A stretch of 64,000 nucleotides of DNA. Source: Hydractinia symbiolongicarpus (lineage: Eukaryota > Cnidaria > Hydrozoa > Anthoathecata > Hydractiniidae). The stretch is from positions 16,675,650 through 16,739,649 of the forward strand of contig NC_079887.1 of the NCBI RefSeq assembly GCF_029227915.1, given 5' to 3'. The position numbers were made by a program, and so were the translations under genes. Shown one piece after another: positions 23,167 through 34,630 of the stretch. The notes below the pieces were generated by a model. It did no database searches and had not been told where the DNA came from. It saw only the letters and a program-made list of their open reading frames with translations. How positions within the stretch are numbered: position 1 is the first letter of the stretch; each line of letters begins with the position of its first letter.

Positions 23167-25290
23167 TCAAAAAGGGCTTGAAAACTTGTTGCGTTTCGGT
23201 TGTTTTACTAGCACGTAGTCGCCTTTGTTTATCGCTGGTTGGCAAGCATGAAATCGCGCGTCGACATACTTTTTCAATTTAAGTTTTTGTTGTGCATCTT
23301 GGTGTGGTGCCTTCTTGATGGCATCCCTGTTCGGTTGGTTGCTAACACTGGACAATTTTCCTCTAACTTGTCGTGGAAATAGCGCTTCAGCTGGACTGAC
23401 TCCGGTTGTTGAATGTGTCGATATGCGATAACTTAACAGGAAATTATACAGTGCGATTTTCCAAGGCTTCCCTTCTATTGTAGCAATCCGTAGGGTTTTG
23501 TTAAGGTTGCGCATAAAATTTTCGGCAGTTGGATTTGCTTTCGGATGTAGCAGTGTGATTCTGTGATCTATTCCTTTAGCATGCATGTAGCGTTTAAATT
23601 CGTTGCTGTGAAATGGACTGCCGTTTTCAGAAATGATTTTATGAGGGAGTGCGTTGATTTTACTGAGAGCTCCCAAAGTCAGTAAAGCAGCTGTTGAGCC
23701 AACGATTTCTACTTCGGGAAAGCGTGTACGTTGGTCTATTACTACCAGTAAGTGGGAGCGATTTGGTAGGGGTCCCAGAAAGCCTATGTTCAATGTGTGC
23801 CACGGCGATGGTGGCAGGGGAGATAGTTTCAGTGGTGGCAGTGGGTTCATTCTTGAATTTGCGATACACAGTGAACAGTTCTTGCAAAGTGTTTCGACTT
23901 GGGGGTTAATATCCGGAAAATAAATTTTGTCAGTATGGATTTCGGTTTTGTCATTCCAAGGTGTGTTTCATGAGCTAGTTTAAGCAATCTGTGGCGTAAA
24001 CTGGTCGGTGCTACAATTCGATTTCCTCTAAGTATCAAGGATTCGTCGTTGTTGCAAGTCAACTCGTTGCGTATTATGTTATAAAGGTGAAGCTCTTTAA
24101 CGTTACAGTCGGGATATTTTGTGGATATTGTGTCTATTGAATACCATTTAGTAGAGCAAATAAGTTCTTTCAGACATTGCAGGGTCGGGTCATTTTTCGT
24201 GTGTACTTTTATCTCGTCTAGGGTGATGACTATCGGTTCTGCATGCTTTGTTGTAAAATTTACATATTCTTCAATGATTCTGGTAGAGTTAGTATTACTG
24301 TCGGGAACGGTGTGTCGGAAACAATAGTCTGCCGGGTTAAAAGAGCCATTGATGTGACGAATATTGAAGCTAAACCCTTGTAGGCGTAAACACCATCGTT
24401 CTATACGTAAAGGTAAAGTTGACTTCGGGTTACTGAGTGATGATACCAATGGTTTGTGGTCTGTAAGAATTTCAAAGTCTGAGCCAAGTATAAATAAGGA
24501 GAATTTTTCACATCCGTGGACAATTGCTAAACATTTTTATAATTTTATTTTATATTAAATTTTATATTATATTTTTTTTATATTTTATAATTGGCTATAA
24601 CGAGATTCTGTATCTGATACTGCTCAGCTCGAGTATATGCTATATCTGCGGTTGAAAAGATGAAGCCAAAAAATTCTACTGGGGATTTATCGAACTCACA
24701 TTTTTTAAGATTCAATGTTAGTCTGTATGTCCCGAAACGTTGTAAGACTTTTTCCAAGATGGTGTCCAGTTCTTTTAGACTTTGGGATCATGTTGCCAGC
24801 TATATTCTTGCAGCCTGGGATGTCTCTCAAAATATTCTCTAGTTTTATTTGTAGCTCTTCAGAGGTCGATGAGGTACCAAAGTTAAGCCGTTTGTATCGA
24901 TGCAAACCCTGGTGTGTCGAAAATGTTGTTATTGATCTTGAACCAGGCTCTAACTCAAGCTGCAAGAAGGCACTGGTCATGTCGAGTTTACAATAGTATT
25001 TCGCGCCGTTTTAGGTCGTGAATCAGATCGTCTATAGATGGCGCAGGATGACGTGTGCGCTTTATGACTTTGTTTGCTTTGCGCATGTCTATGCACATAC
25101 AAATTTCGTCCGGATTATATTTTTTTGGTGCAACAACGATCGGTGAAACCCAGGGTGTCGGCTGGTCAGTGACGTCCTCGATTATATCGGCTTTTCTGAG
25201 TTTGTCTAGTTCTTTGTCGACATTTTGACGGAGGTGAAAAGGGATACTTCGTGGTTTTGAGAGAAGAGGCTTAACGCTTTCATTTCATCG
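23167..25290 (-). pseudogene. Decayed Ty3/gypsy-type retrotransposon pol
   Basis: Read right to left. RT fingers lie at 25290-25010 (PTPWVSPIVVAPKK and a DMRKANK-type segment), then RT palm remnants at 24980-24705 (AFLQLELEPGSRS, GLHRYKRLNFG). RNase H end and linker follow at 24449-24300 (PLRIERWCLRLQGFSFNIRH, NPADY), an HHCC-like region with HETHLGMTKPKS near 24000, and the integrase core at 23850-23167. The RT active-site YVDD is lost. In the integrase the usual first Asp is Gly (LNIGFLGPL) and the second is Glu (ISENGSPF); only the ENF glutamate remains. Several frameshifts and a lost stretch near 24450-24700 confirm a dead copy. No gag, protease or LTR found. Confidence 0.85.
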
Positions 25291-25888
25291 ATGTGTAATT
25301 AATTCTGTGTATTATATTGTTAGAAAGAGAGTTAACATTTGCAGTTCGTACCCACATGCCGTTATTTATGCTACACCCATGCCAGTAAGATCGTAGGTTC
25401 TTTAGTGAGATCCTAAACTTAAACGGTGCTATTTACTACTGTCACGGCAGCGTTTTCCGAAAAGACTCTCGAATTGTCTCAAGTGTTTGCAAAAGTGGAA
25501 AAAAGTGGTCTTCTTCAGTTAATGGTGTTTCACATGCCGGAAAAATGGTTATTTGTAAACATACTACAGAATTAGATTAAATTCTTAGTTCCCTTTGGAT
25601 TTTGTTTAGGCTTTTCCTGCACATCGAGAAAGAATACAAAAAACAGGCCGCAATGATCGAATATATTAAGTGAAAAAATAGTCTGTTCCAAAACAGAGAA
25701 GTTGAGCAAAAAACAATTCAAGTGTTTTTTTAAACTTGTATTTCTAAAAATATATATATTAGCCTTGAAAGTCAATTTGGCATATGTGTTACTTTTTCTG
25801 TTAGAAAGCGTGGAACCATTCTTAACTAAGCTATTATAAATTACAAACAGGATGTGTGATTTAACTAATAAATGCTAAAAACCGTGAG
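25291..25888. other. Intergenic stretch, nothing recognised
   Basis: No conserved ORF. The minus frame at 25572-25775 has no motif. Confidence 0.5.
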
Positions 25889-25984
25889 CACACCTAATGG
25901 GACAAAACTTTGTCGAAGTGACGAAATTTTTCTTTGGTGACGAATACTATCACAAGCATTTAAAGAACAATTCCTTTCGCTTCT

Positions 25985-26700
25985 GATAGAACTTACATGC
26001 TTCTAAACGGATTTTCAACTATCTCTACAACAGATTGTGCGTTTTTAACAGCTTCTGTAATTCCCGCTGCATCGAACCCGTTGATTATTATTTCTGCTTC
26101 GTTGCTTAAATGGTGGTAAAGTTGAACGATCCGGGATGCGTGCAATAATGTTTAAGGAAGTCTTTTCATGCGCTGGATCAATGCCTTGTTTCAACTGAAT
26201 TGCTACTTGATTTGAAAACCATTCATTGTACAAACTTTGAATGAAGGCTTTAGCAGCTTTATTTACAGTAATATCCAGAGGTTAAAATTTATTTGTCAGG
26301 TTGTGCGGAACAATTACGACCTCGCAGTTATTTTTTGAACAAAATTCCTTTAATGTATCGTTATCTTGACCTTTGAAGGTATCCATAACAATAAGCGAAT
26401 ACTGTTCATATGGGTACCCATTTTCCTTTTCAACTTTATTAAGGTAAATGATTTTTGGTGAATGTGATCAAGAAAGAATTGGGAAATTTAAATTTTGGTA
26501 AAGAAACCTTTGTTTTTCCCTCACCGATCAACTGCATTGGCAGAAACTTACCAGTTAAGGTAACCGCAAAAGTTGCTGTTATCTTCATTTTATCATCGAC
26601 TCTTTTGAAGGGAACATTCTTTTCACCTTTAAAACTAAAGGTGTACTTTCCTGGAAAAACAGCTCAAAGGTGTTTGATCTAGATTTATAACCAGTGATGT
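25985..26700 (-). pseudogene. DDE_1-type transposase remnant
   Basis: Going leftward from 26690 the frames give NLDQTPLS with the first catalytic Asp, then a GKYTF/GEKNVPFK stretch, ITATFAVTLTGKFLPMQLI, and near 26380 SLIVMDTFKGQDNDTLKEFC with the second Asp. Near 26300 comes VVIVPHNLTNKF, a stop, then PLDITVNKAAKAFIQ with the third Asp, and last the C-terminal YNEWFSNQVAIQLKQGIDP. The three acidic positions survive but lie in different frames with stops between them. The N-terminal DNA-binding part is not recognisable. Confidence 0.8.
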
Positions 26701-26942
26701 TGGGATGTCATGTTCCAAAATGTAAAATTTCTCTTCTTGTTGGACAGCCTCCACAACTAACAACAGTAGGACATATTCCTAGAGACATATCCAGACACAC
26801 ATTTTTCTTCTTGAAAGAAGAAAATGGAAAAATCGAAGAATCAGTCCAAAGTACAAAATATCGGCCATCTCCGACTCCAGCAAGGGGTTTAGAAATTCCA
26901 CTAATGTTAACGTTTAAAAGTACACGTTTCATTACACATTAA
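26694..26942 (+). other. Segment open on both strands inside the transposon
   Basis: 82 codons are open on the plus strand (26694-26942) and 74 on the minus strand (26708-26932), with unusually even composition. Neither translation shows a motif I recognise. It may be a separate inserted repeat or the decayed N-terminal part of the transposase gene. Confidence 0.3.
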
Positions 26943-27742
26943 AAACTGAAGACCTTCGTTACATCATTATTTTTATATGATTACGAATCACAAAAAATAT
27001 TTTCAGAAGACGAAGAATGTGATGATATAACAAAGATGAAGATGATAGCGAAGTGGTCAAACTAAAGGATAAAAGAAAAAAGCCGCCAATCATATACGAG
27101 ACGGCATCAGAATTGTTAGAAATCGATATTTGTAGTGAAGTGGTTAAACCAAGGGGGAAAAACCTTGTATCGTATCGTATTCATCATTCGAATCATCAGA
27201 AAATGAAGAAACTGTCGCGTAGAAAAAAACCGATCTTATGTATTTTACGAAATTACACAAAATACCTTTGATGCTTATTTGAAGAATATAGGTTTGCTAA
27301 GGATATACAACGTTTGTGGTATTTGTTTTCACCTGTATATTAGCTGATTGAAGTTTTAATAAGAAATAAGAAAAATCCAGGACATAAGTTTCGCCAACAA
27401 AGAAAAATTTCATCACTTTTGTCCGACAAAGTTTTGTCCCATAAGGTGTTTGAAGTTTCATTTTTTCCACTTTAATTAGCCCACCAACTATGTAACCCAT
27501 GGTCAACTCACCTTAGTTCAGGGAGAGAGAAAATTCTCCCAGACACATAAGTGCTTATCTTATATAAAAATAATCAACAGAAGAAAAGCTTTATTAAGAA
27601 AAAGTCTTGAATTGTAGATCTCCGTAAAGCTTTACCGAGAGCAGTGAAAGAAGCTGTTTTGTCTGTGCAGTTTGTACATAGAGGTAAAAAGTACAACCCC
27701 GCCGACGAAAAACGCGAGAAATACGGGTATTAATATAAGAGA

Positions 27743-27830
27743 CTAGTCATTAGCCTGTGGAAAAATAATAGGATTCTTCCGTCGTACAAATTCCGGTCTT
27801 TAGATTATCGCCCGTCGTGCATATCTCAGG
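27743..27830 (-). mobile_element. Helitron-like 3' end (minus strand)
   Basis: AGACTAGTCATTAGCCTGTGG on the plus strand is the reverse of the shared 3' end, with CTAG at 27743-27746 and T following on the minus strand. The hairpin partner is degraded and the 5' end is uncertain. Confidence 0.4.
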
Positions 27831-29052
27831 TATCTTTAATTTCATTTTTTTTTAAAAATAGGGGCTACCATTTTGAAGAAAATATAGGTATTGTAAATAA
27901 GATTGTATCTTGCACAATCTTGTAACGTAGTAACTCGCTTTTCAATGTACAATTTTAATACCAGGTTACATTTTCTTTTAAGAATGCCAACTTAACAGGC
28001 TTAAAAATCAATGGAAAGTTGAAGAGACAAAATAAACGTTGCTTTGTAGTGTCTGTTCCGAAACGTAGCATATGTAAACAAAGCCACTGATTGTTTTTTT
28101 GCAAAATAACTTTCAAATCTTGGCACGTTGTGGACACACAAATAGAATACCAAAAAGCCAACAGGAATCTTTTTATATCTTTATCTTTGTTTACATTACA
28201 CATTTCACATTCTCTCACGAATAAACCAGATAAAATCCTTTTCATCGGAATAAGTGACTTACTAATCATTCTGTTACAAGCTTAAGACAGAATTATGTAT
28301 GCCACATGTTGAGATTGATGTAAAGCAAAGTATTTGGGCATGAAAATCTTATTGCCTATTTTCCATACATTTTACGTTTTTGAAGAAAAACTGATATAGC
28401 TTATAATAATTAACTGGTCATAAGCCTGTGAAAAATCCAAGGGAATTCATCCATTGTAAAAAGGTTATAAAATATATCTCATTTGCTATTTCATGTGTCT
28501 GCAGCACAACTTTGAAATTTCACAAAGGCAGAACATCGTCTATTCTTATAGAGATGGGTCGCTAGGCCCTTGGATAAATCCACAAAGTTCACCCATCGCA
28601 ACAAAGTTCTTTTCCGTGTGTCTGCAACACGTGTTCTGCACACAAGTTTATATTTCGTTTCAAAACGACTTTCTTTAGTTAAAACAAACATTATTCTATT
28701 GCAAATTTTTTGATCACATATCAGTCAGCTATTCTTCAGCTCTGCGCATATTTCAAACTTTGTGCTCAATTTTTTTACCTACAATACAATAGCCTATGTT
28801 CAGTATATTTTCTATCCAGATTTTACCCAACCATATTGCGCTGAAGCCAATTTTTTATAGGATAAAGCAGCTTCATGTTAAAGGAGAATTTGGTACTTGA
28901 TCAATTTTGCTCTGAAAAGACTTGGTCAAGCACCTGACTCTCCGATTCTTTTAGGATTATTTTAAGATTAAAAACAATAGAAAATTCAACTAAATCAACA
29001 ATAAAGAAAAACTTGATTATCATAAAAAGGGAGAGTTGATTTTATACGTTCA
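27831..29052. other. Intergenic stretch with decayed Helitron-like pieces
   Basis: Near 28415-28445 and 28555-28600 there are degraded copies of the ...AGCC.GTGGAAAAATCCA... 3' end (for example CGCTAGGCCCTTGGATAAAT). ORFs at 27955-28285 on both strands are mutual shadows without motifs. Confidence 0.5.
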
Positions 29053-29376
29053 TTGACAAAGCAGAACGCAGAACAGAAGTTTAAAATTCTTGAGGACAAG
29101 ATGACTTCGTCACCAACAACAGATGCTGATATCATATACAACTTCCCTCATCGTTTTAACAGTTACAAGAAATCGAGAATGACGTCACAAAGCTCCACCA
29201 GTTCAGAAGGGAGTGACAATGGAGTGGATATTGTTGATTGTTGCGCAGATGTTCCAAGGTTTTATCCTAAAACACAATTTTTATCGTGCTTGGAAAATAT
29301 CTTAAAAGATTATGCGAATCCAAAAATAGTGAAAAACATTTTATCGAATGTTAAAGTAGACATAAAGACCCACTAA
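29053..29376 (+). CDS. Hypothetical 107-aa ORF
   Basis: The frame is open from 29053 to a TAA at 29374. It has a serine-rich low-complexity segment (SQSSTSSEGS) and an acidic segment, then a C-terminal part (FLSCLENILKDYANPKIVKN) that could form helices. No family is recognised. ACAAAGCAG just upstream resembles a splice acceptor, so this may be a terminal exon rather than a whole gene. Confidence 0.3.
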   Translation: MTKQNAEQKFKILEDKMTSSPTTDADIIYNFPHRFNSYKKSRMTSQSSTSSEGSDNGVDIVDCCADVPRFYPKTQFLSCLENILKDYANPKIVKNILSNVKVDIKTH

Positions 29377-30173
29377 CATCGTCTGTAACAAAACATTCAT
29401 CTCACAGGAAAATTGTCGGCCTTCAGACACTTGATAGATAAAATTGCTGGAGAAGAGATTCCCATAACGATAGCTTCCCACAACAGCAGTCACTAAACCT
29501 GGAAACATTTCGCAATGAAGATCTCGTGTTGATCGAAAAAGCGCTTCTCTAATAGATAGATAGCTACATTTGTTAATATATGTAAACAGCCGTTACGGCT
29601 GTAAATCAGCCGAATATTTGATGGAAGTATATATTAAGAGTAGATTGTAACTTGGAATAATATCTTTTTCGTAGAAACTTTATCTCACAAAATCTGCACG
29701 TTCAATCAAAAAACTTTCCAATCTTCTATCGTCGTGGTGTACCATTTGTCATTCGCAAAATGTTTTGAATTACAAGAATTTCTTTGGTTCGTGAAAGTTT
29801 ATCGAATTCATAAACGCACTCGCAAAAACAAATTTTATCCTGAATTGACACGTATTATAAGCTTCACGAAATTAATTTGCGCCATTTTATTACTTAGGAC
29901 GCGAAAACTTCTGGCCGCGAAAATTTGTTCCATTAGGGTAATTCTAATGAAATTACTTGTGAACCGTAGGAATTGATGGCTAAAGGCATCTAATCCGCAA
30001 GGCGAAAAGAAAAACACTTTATTTGAAAATAATGTTTTTTCAAGCATATACTAAAATCAGAAATATTTTACATGCTTGCAATAATATGACACAATACCTT
30101 AAACTGGAGATATTTATTAGGAGTAGAGCTATTTTAACAGTTTTTGCTATAAACAAAACGAAATTAATTTGGT
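29377..30173. other. Intergenic stretch, nothing recognised
   Basis: Overlapping plus and minus ORFs at 29734-30047 shadow each other and have no motif. Confidence 0.5.
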
Positions 30174-30775
30174 TTAATTTAAGATAAATCTTGAATTAAC
30201 AACTAACTTAGTGTTCTTGTCTGATAATATATGTATCGCAAGTTCATCTTGATCTTTATCCAAAGGTAATCTATTTTCAACAATATACTCTTCGACTTGC
30301 TTATCATACCTTGCAAGATCATACATAGTAACTGGTCTGGGTGTATCCTTGAATTGTAATTTGATGGTGTAGGATTTCTTCATATTTTTAACCAATGACA
30401 TAGAGTGACACATCACAGTTGAATAACTTTCCCGAAATTGCGTTTACTCTTTGGTGACACTTGTTGTATTCATAATAGCAGGAAAATGGAACTCTAAAAG
30501 ATTTATATTGGTGTTAATTGCATTCAGCTGAAATGTATTTGACAGGTCATCAACAGAGAGATATTTCTGGGTATTGATTTGTATATGTTGTCACCCTCAA
30601 CAAAAATCTTATCTAAATCTGATTTTGTCCAATATTCAATATTGCGTACTTTTGACCAAAATATTGAAAACAAAGAGTTGCATGCACATTGACGACCCGC
30701 TGTGTCTCCAAATTGTGCACTGCCTTGATTGAAAGATCCCAACACAGATTTAAGAACTTGATGTGTAGGCATACT
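30174..30775 (-). pseudogene. Cysteine-protease-like pseudogene (QG...GxQC pattern)
   Basis: From 30775 leftward: GSFNQGSAQFGDTAGRQCAC, then WTKSDLDKIFVEGDNIYKS, followed after a frameshift by YLSVDDLSNTF. Further on a stop codon is crossed into the 30416-30174 frame, which has TPRPVTMYDLARYDKQ. The spacing of QG and GxQCxxN resembles a cysteine-protease active site of the kind found in OTU-like and herpesvirus-tegument-type (C76) deubiquitinases and in some invertebrate transposon proteins. At least one frameshift and one stop make it non-functional. The family call is tentative. Confidence 0.5.
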
Positions 30776-30885
30776 GTTATATATACCCAGAAGTTTTTCA
30801 AAAAGGCACTACTGCTACTGGAAAAATGTATAGCAATACCAAGCAAGCTTGAAACGTATTCGAAACTGCACGTCACAATCGTCAG

Positions 30886-30920
30886 CTTATTGCCGCCCCA
30901 TAAGGGGCGGCTCTTAGTCT
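30886..30920. repeat. Hairpin repeat, copy 2
   Basis: GCCGCCCC-ATA-AGGGGCGGC followed by TCTTAGTC and, slightly downstream, AATAAAAA. It is homologous to 196-232 over about 30 bp. Confidence 0.7.
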
Positions 30921-30956
30921 GCCAGGCGTGAATAAAAAACATTTTTTTGCCGAGCG

Positions 30957-31394
30957 AAATTCCCCAATTACGTAAGGTGCGTAGCGCCGCAATGTAATTG
31001 AGCTTTTATGAATATAAAATTGAAATACGATTTAATATTGGATAATCGAGCCCATTCTCGCGAATAATGGCACCCCGGGTGAAGCTAATGTTGCAATTAA
31101 GAACCAAATGAAAAACGTTGATAAAATTCTATGTTCTACAAATATAAACATTACAAAAGCGTTTCGTCAATAAAAACCAAGTGTACGACTTCGAACAGAC
31201 GACAGATCTGCCACAGGTTTCACCTTCTATAGTTTGAACGATTACCTAACAAGATAAAGGAAAGAAATATCATGCATTAGGTTGTCTCTTTGAAGCATTG
31301 GGCTGGTGGGTGGGACAATATTAAATCATATTTCAATTTTATATTAATAAAACCTCAATTACATAATTGGGTAATTACGTAATTGGGGAATTTT
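30957..31394. repeat. Long inverted repeat built from DIRS-like termini
   Basis: The left arm starts ATTCCCCAATTACGTAA (from 30958) and continues through ATAAAATTGAAATACGATTT. The right arm (31394 leftward) is its reverse complement with ATAAAATTGAAATATGATTT. The left arm contains GGATAATCGAGCCCATTCT, the same as the DIRS terminal repeat. It looks like a small element or terminal fragment pair next to the DIRS copy. Confidence 0.6.
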
Positions 31395-31482
31395 ATTTCA
31401 TATAAAATTTCCATACGATTTAATATTGGATAATCGAGCCCATTCTGCCTCAAAATGGCACCCCGAGTGCCACTCTGCCTCA
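31390..31482. repeat. DIRS left inverted terminal repeat
   Basis: It carries CATATAAAATTTCCATACGA and GGATAATCGAGCCCATTCTG, nearly identical to the reverse complement of 35449-35542. Confidence 0.9.
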
Positions 31483-31509
31483 GTTCAAAGCTTTTTTTCA
31501 AACACCTTG

Positions 31510-32606
31510 TCCTGGTATATTTTAGCCTTATTCAAAATATGTCTATGATAATGTTTTTGCCAGGTTGAAGATTGTCCCCGATCAAGTATACTTTCCAGGG
31601 ACAAACCCATTGCCTTTGCTTTAGATGAAGATGGTGATCGACAGAGTGTGCCGTGAAAGGTTTGATGTCTACCCCTGCGTTTTTAAGTTCAGTCTTGATC
31701 CAACCTGCAATAGTACTACGAACCACCTCACGTTAAGGTTTTACTGGACTTGGTTAAAACGCCAACCCTGGGGTCTTACAATGTATTGGTTCAAGCAAGA
31801 AACAATGCACAATTTTTTGTTCTCTGAAAACTCATGATACTCAATTTTTGGTGGGGGACTCCCTTTTTTCCGAGTTTTTGTTCTCTCAGAAAGTTCAAAA
31901 ATATACGAAGTTTGTGTTTTAACCATGTAGCGGATATCTAATAGTTTCAGTTCTGATCCCCTGGAAGCTGAACATAATGCCAACAACATGACAGTTTTTA
32001 AAACTAATAAGCGATCTGTTAGATGTTCATTTTCCGACAAATTTCCTAAATAAGATAAGACCTGTTGAACAACCCACACAAACACAAATCTGGGTTGTTG
32101 AGGTCTCTTATTTGCCACACCCGTGGTTAATTCACACACCCTCGGATGTTTGCCTACATAAAAACCATCAATAGGGGCATGAAATGCAGAGATAGCTGAT
32201 CTGTATCCATTAATAGTGCTATACTGAAACCCCTGTTCGAACATTTCAGCTAAAAATTTAAAAAATAATTCAAAGAACATTTAACGGGATCAACTTGTTG
32301 TTGACCACACCAGCTAGTCCACTTTCTCCAGGACGATTCGTAATTAGAGAGTGTGCCCTCTGTTCTGGCACTTGTGATAAGCTCTGCAGCTTTTCCTGAT
32401 ATTCCCTGAGCCTCCAAAATTTTCCTGAAATTGTCCAAGCCACCAGCCTCAAAGTTCGGTTTTCCAGAAGTGGATGGCTCTTTCCCTGAGGGTTTGTTAG
32501 AAGTGACAAGCTTTGTGGCAGGAGTAGAGGATTGGTCACTAGCATTTCTAGGAGAGGACCATACCACGTCTGTGTTTGCCAAGCAGGAGTTATCAAAATC
32601 ATACAC
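31510..32606 (-). pseudogene. DIRS tyrosine recombinase (YR)
   Basis: The N-terminal core-binding part lies at 32606-32270 (ARTEGTLSNYESSWRKW). The catalytic domain is at 32280-31741, with YSTINGYRSAISAFH and the box I arginine region SASRGSELKLL. The C-terminal part is at 31726-31532 (TIAGWIKTELKNAGVD, FTAHS). Right after AHS the frame slips by one base, so the box II arginine and the terminal tyrosine region (LESILDRGQSSTWQKHYH in the next frame) are out of frame. The enzyme would have integrated circular cDNA without target duplication. The junction at 31741-31726 also changes frame. Confidence 0.85.
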
Positions 32607-32628
32607 ACTTTTTCCCTTCGAACCTTGG

Positions 32629-34630
32629 CTAACACTCTCCCATTAAGGAAAACGGAGGAAATGCATACAGGTAATGGTTCCCCCACGGTTGTTGCAGTGC
32701 ATCCACCGCTAAGCAACCTGGGTCTGGTTTCCAAGACATGTAACTCGGTACCGGATGAAAAAGTCGTGATGCAAATAGGTCTACGTCTGGTGTGCCCCAC
32801 CTTTTGCATAGAGTCTTGAATATTCGAGGATCTAGAAGCCATTCGCTCGAGTCCACAAAGTTTCTGGACATCCAGTCTGCCTTCACATTCAGTGTCCCTG
32901 GTAGATGTTCTGCTGTAATTGTGATCTCCTTGGATAATAGAAAAGTCCACAGGTCTTTTGATAACTGAATCAAGCGAGGGTCCTTGGTGCCCCCCATTTT
33001 CATTATATAGGCTAGCGCTGTCATATTGTCTATTTGGAAGTGAATATGTTCTAGGGGCATCATTTTGTAGAACGTTAGCGTAGCTAGATAGACCGCTTTT
33101 AATTCTAAGATGTTGATGTGAAGGTTGGATTCTTGCAGAGACCATTGCCCCCCCTATATTCCTTCCCTGACAAACTGCTCCCCAACCTTGTTTGGATGCA
33201 TCTGTTTGGATTATTACCCTCTGGAGGGATTTTAATAATGATCTTCCCTGGGCCAGTGCTAAATTGTCCAGCCACCAATGGATTTCCCATAGAGCCTGTG
33301 GGTCTAAATGAACAACTGCCTGGTAACTTTTGTTTAATTGTAAAGCTTTTGTCAAGCACTTTTGCATATGTCTTATCTGTAAGTTTGCTGGAATGACCGC
33401 TGGAGAGGTTGAGGATAGTTTGCCCACCAGACTGCTCAGTTCCCATACAGTCATTGAGGGTTTTGTCAGTACCCCCTTGCATTTCTCCTCTATTCTTTTC
33501 ACTTTTTCTTGGGGCAAGTTCATTCTCATGTTCATTGAATTTATCTCTACACCCAGGAAATTTATTGTTTGAACTGGCTCCAGAATAGACTTGGGCAAAT
33601 TGATGACAAATCCCAAATTTTGTAGAAGAAAAATGAGAGTATCTCTTGCTTGAAACAATTTTTCCTTCGACTGTCTTAAAAGCAACATGTCGTTTAAATA
33701 AATGATTACTCCCACATTGATTTTTCGTAAAATTGAAATTGGAATTTTCATCAATTTGGTGAATATCCGTGGAGCAGGCCCCAGTCCAAAACACATGCAG
33801 AGGAATTCGTAGAGGTTTCCCTGCCACTGGAACCGTACATATTTTCTTGACCTCTGATGAAGTGGGACACAAAAATAAGCATCTTTCAGGTCTATTTTGC
33901 ACATATAATCCCCTTCCTGTATCATTTCCTGTATCAGATGAAGTCCCTCCATTTTGAAATGATGGTAAGGTACAAACTTGTTCAGATGTTTCAAATTTGA
34001 CACAGGTCTGTTTCCCCTATCCTTCTTGGGAACTAAGAATACATTGCTCAAAAACTCCCCTTTTACATGACATATAGACTGAATAGCTCCCTTAACCAGC
34101 GTGCTCTCCACCTCCTTGGTCACTAGAGCAACTTCCTTCTGATTCATTCGGAAGTTCTGAGGTATTTTTTGTTGTTTTGGTTGTTCTATGAAAGGAATCT
34201 GCAATCCTGAGACATACTCCAAAATTTCTGGGTCCTTGGTTAGTATTTCCCAGTTGTCTACAAAAAATTTTAGTCTTCCTGCCAATGGGTAATTGATATT
34301 TTCGAGACTCAGCGTTTTGTTTTTAAGAAACAAATGCCTCACTGAGGGATGAACGTGTTGCAGATTCCTTAAAGGAATTATTTCTGGAAATTTCAGGTTT
34401 ACTGCTCTCAATGGAGTCAACCTGGTGAAGGTCTCCCTCAAATTTTGATTTCTCACCTCCAAGTCTTGGAAAACTTGTCTGCTTGAAGTTACTGCTTTGT
34501 TGTTGGTTGTGGCGTGGGGCCGGCTTGAAATACCTCCATTGTTTTTTGTCCAATGAGGGCTCCCCTCGAAAGGGCCGTTTAAAATTGTTTGTTGTTGAAG
34601 TCGATGATGAGGACTTTCTTGCCAAACCAT
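32629..34630 (-). pseudogene. DIRS reverse transcriptase / RNase H
   Basis: From 34630 leftward. The RT has FLVPKKDRGNRPVSNLKHLN, motif A MCKIDLKDAYFCVPL, motif B FGLGPAPRIFTK and motif C GVIIYLNDML, then the thumb LGFVINLPKSILEP. RNase H starts IQTDASKQGWGAVCQG. Motif C is YLND where YLDD is expected, so one catalytic Asp is Asn. Near 33110 the frame shifts and RNase H continues at 33063-32629 (FQIDNMTALAYI, LNVKADWMSR). The tail WGTPDVDLFASR is typical of DIRS elements. The gag-like ORF overlaps its N-terminus (34323-34630) in another frame. Confidence 0.9.

Larger units (their letters stand above)
25889..27450 (-). mobile_element. Decayed DDE DNA transposon with terminal inverted repeats
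   Basis: The left end, CACCTAATGGGACAAAACTT from 25891 on, is repeated inverted at the right end (27448 leftward), and similarity extends inward for about 60 bp (GAAATTTTTCTTTG in both). The interior carries a minus-strand transposase pseudogene and an odd ORF pair at 26694-26942. The target duplication could not be fixed. The DDE_1 type suggests the Tc1/mariner-pogo group. Confidence 0.75.

Noticed and set aside
33105-33902. 265-aa ORF overlapping the DIRS RT
   Set aside because: It is an alternative frame of the RT/RNase H gene; RT motifs lie in the other frame.
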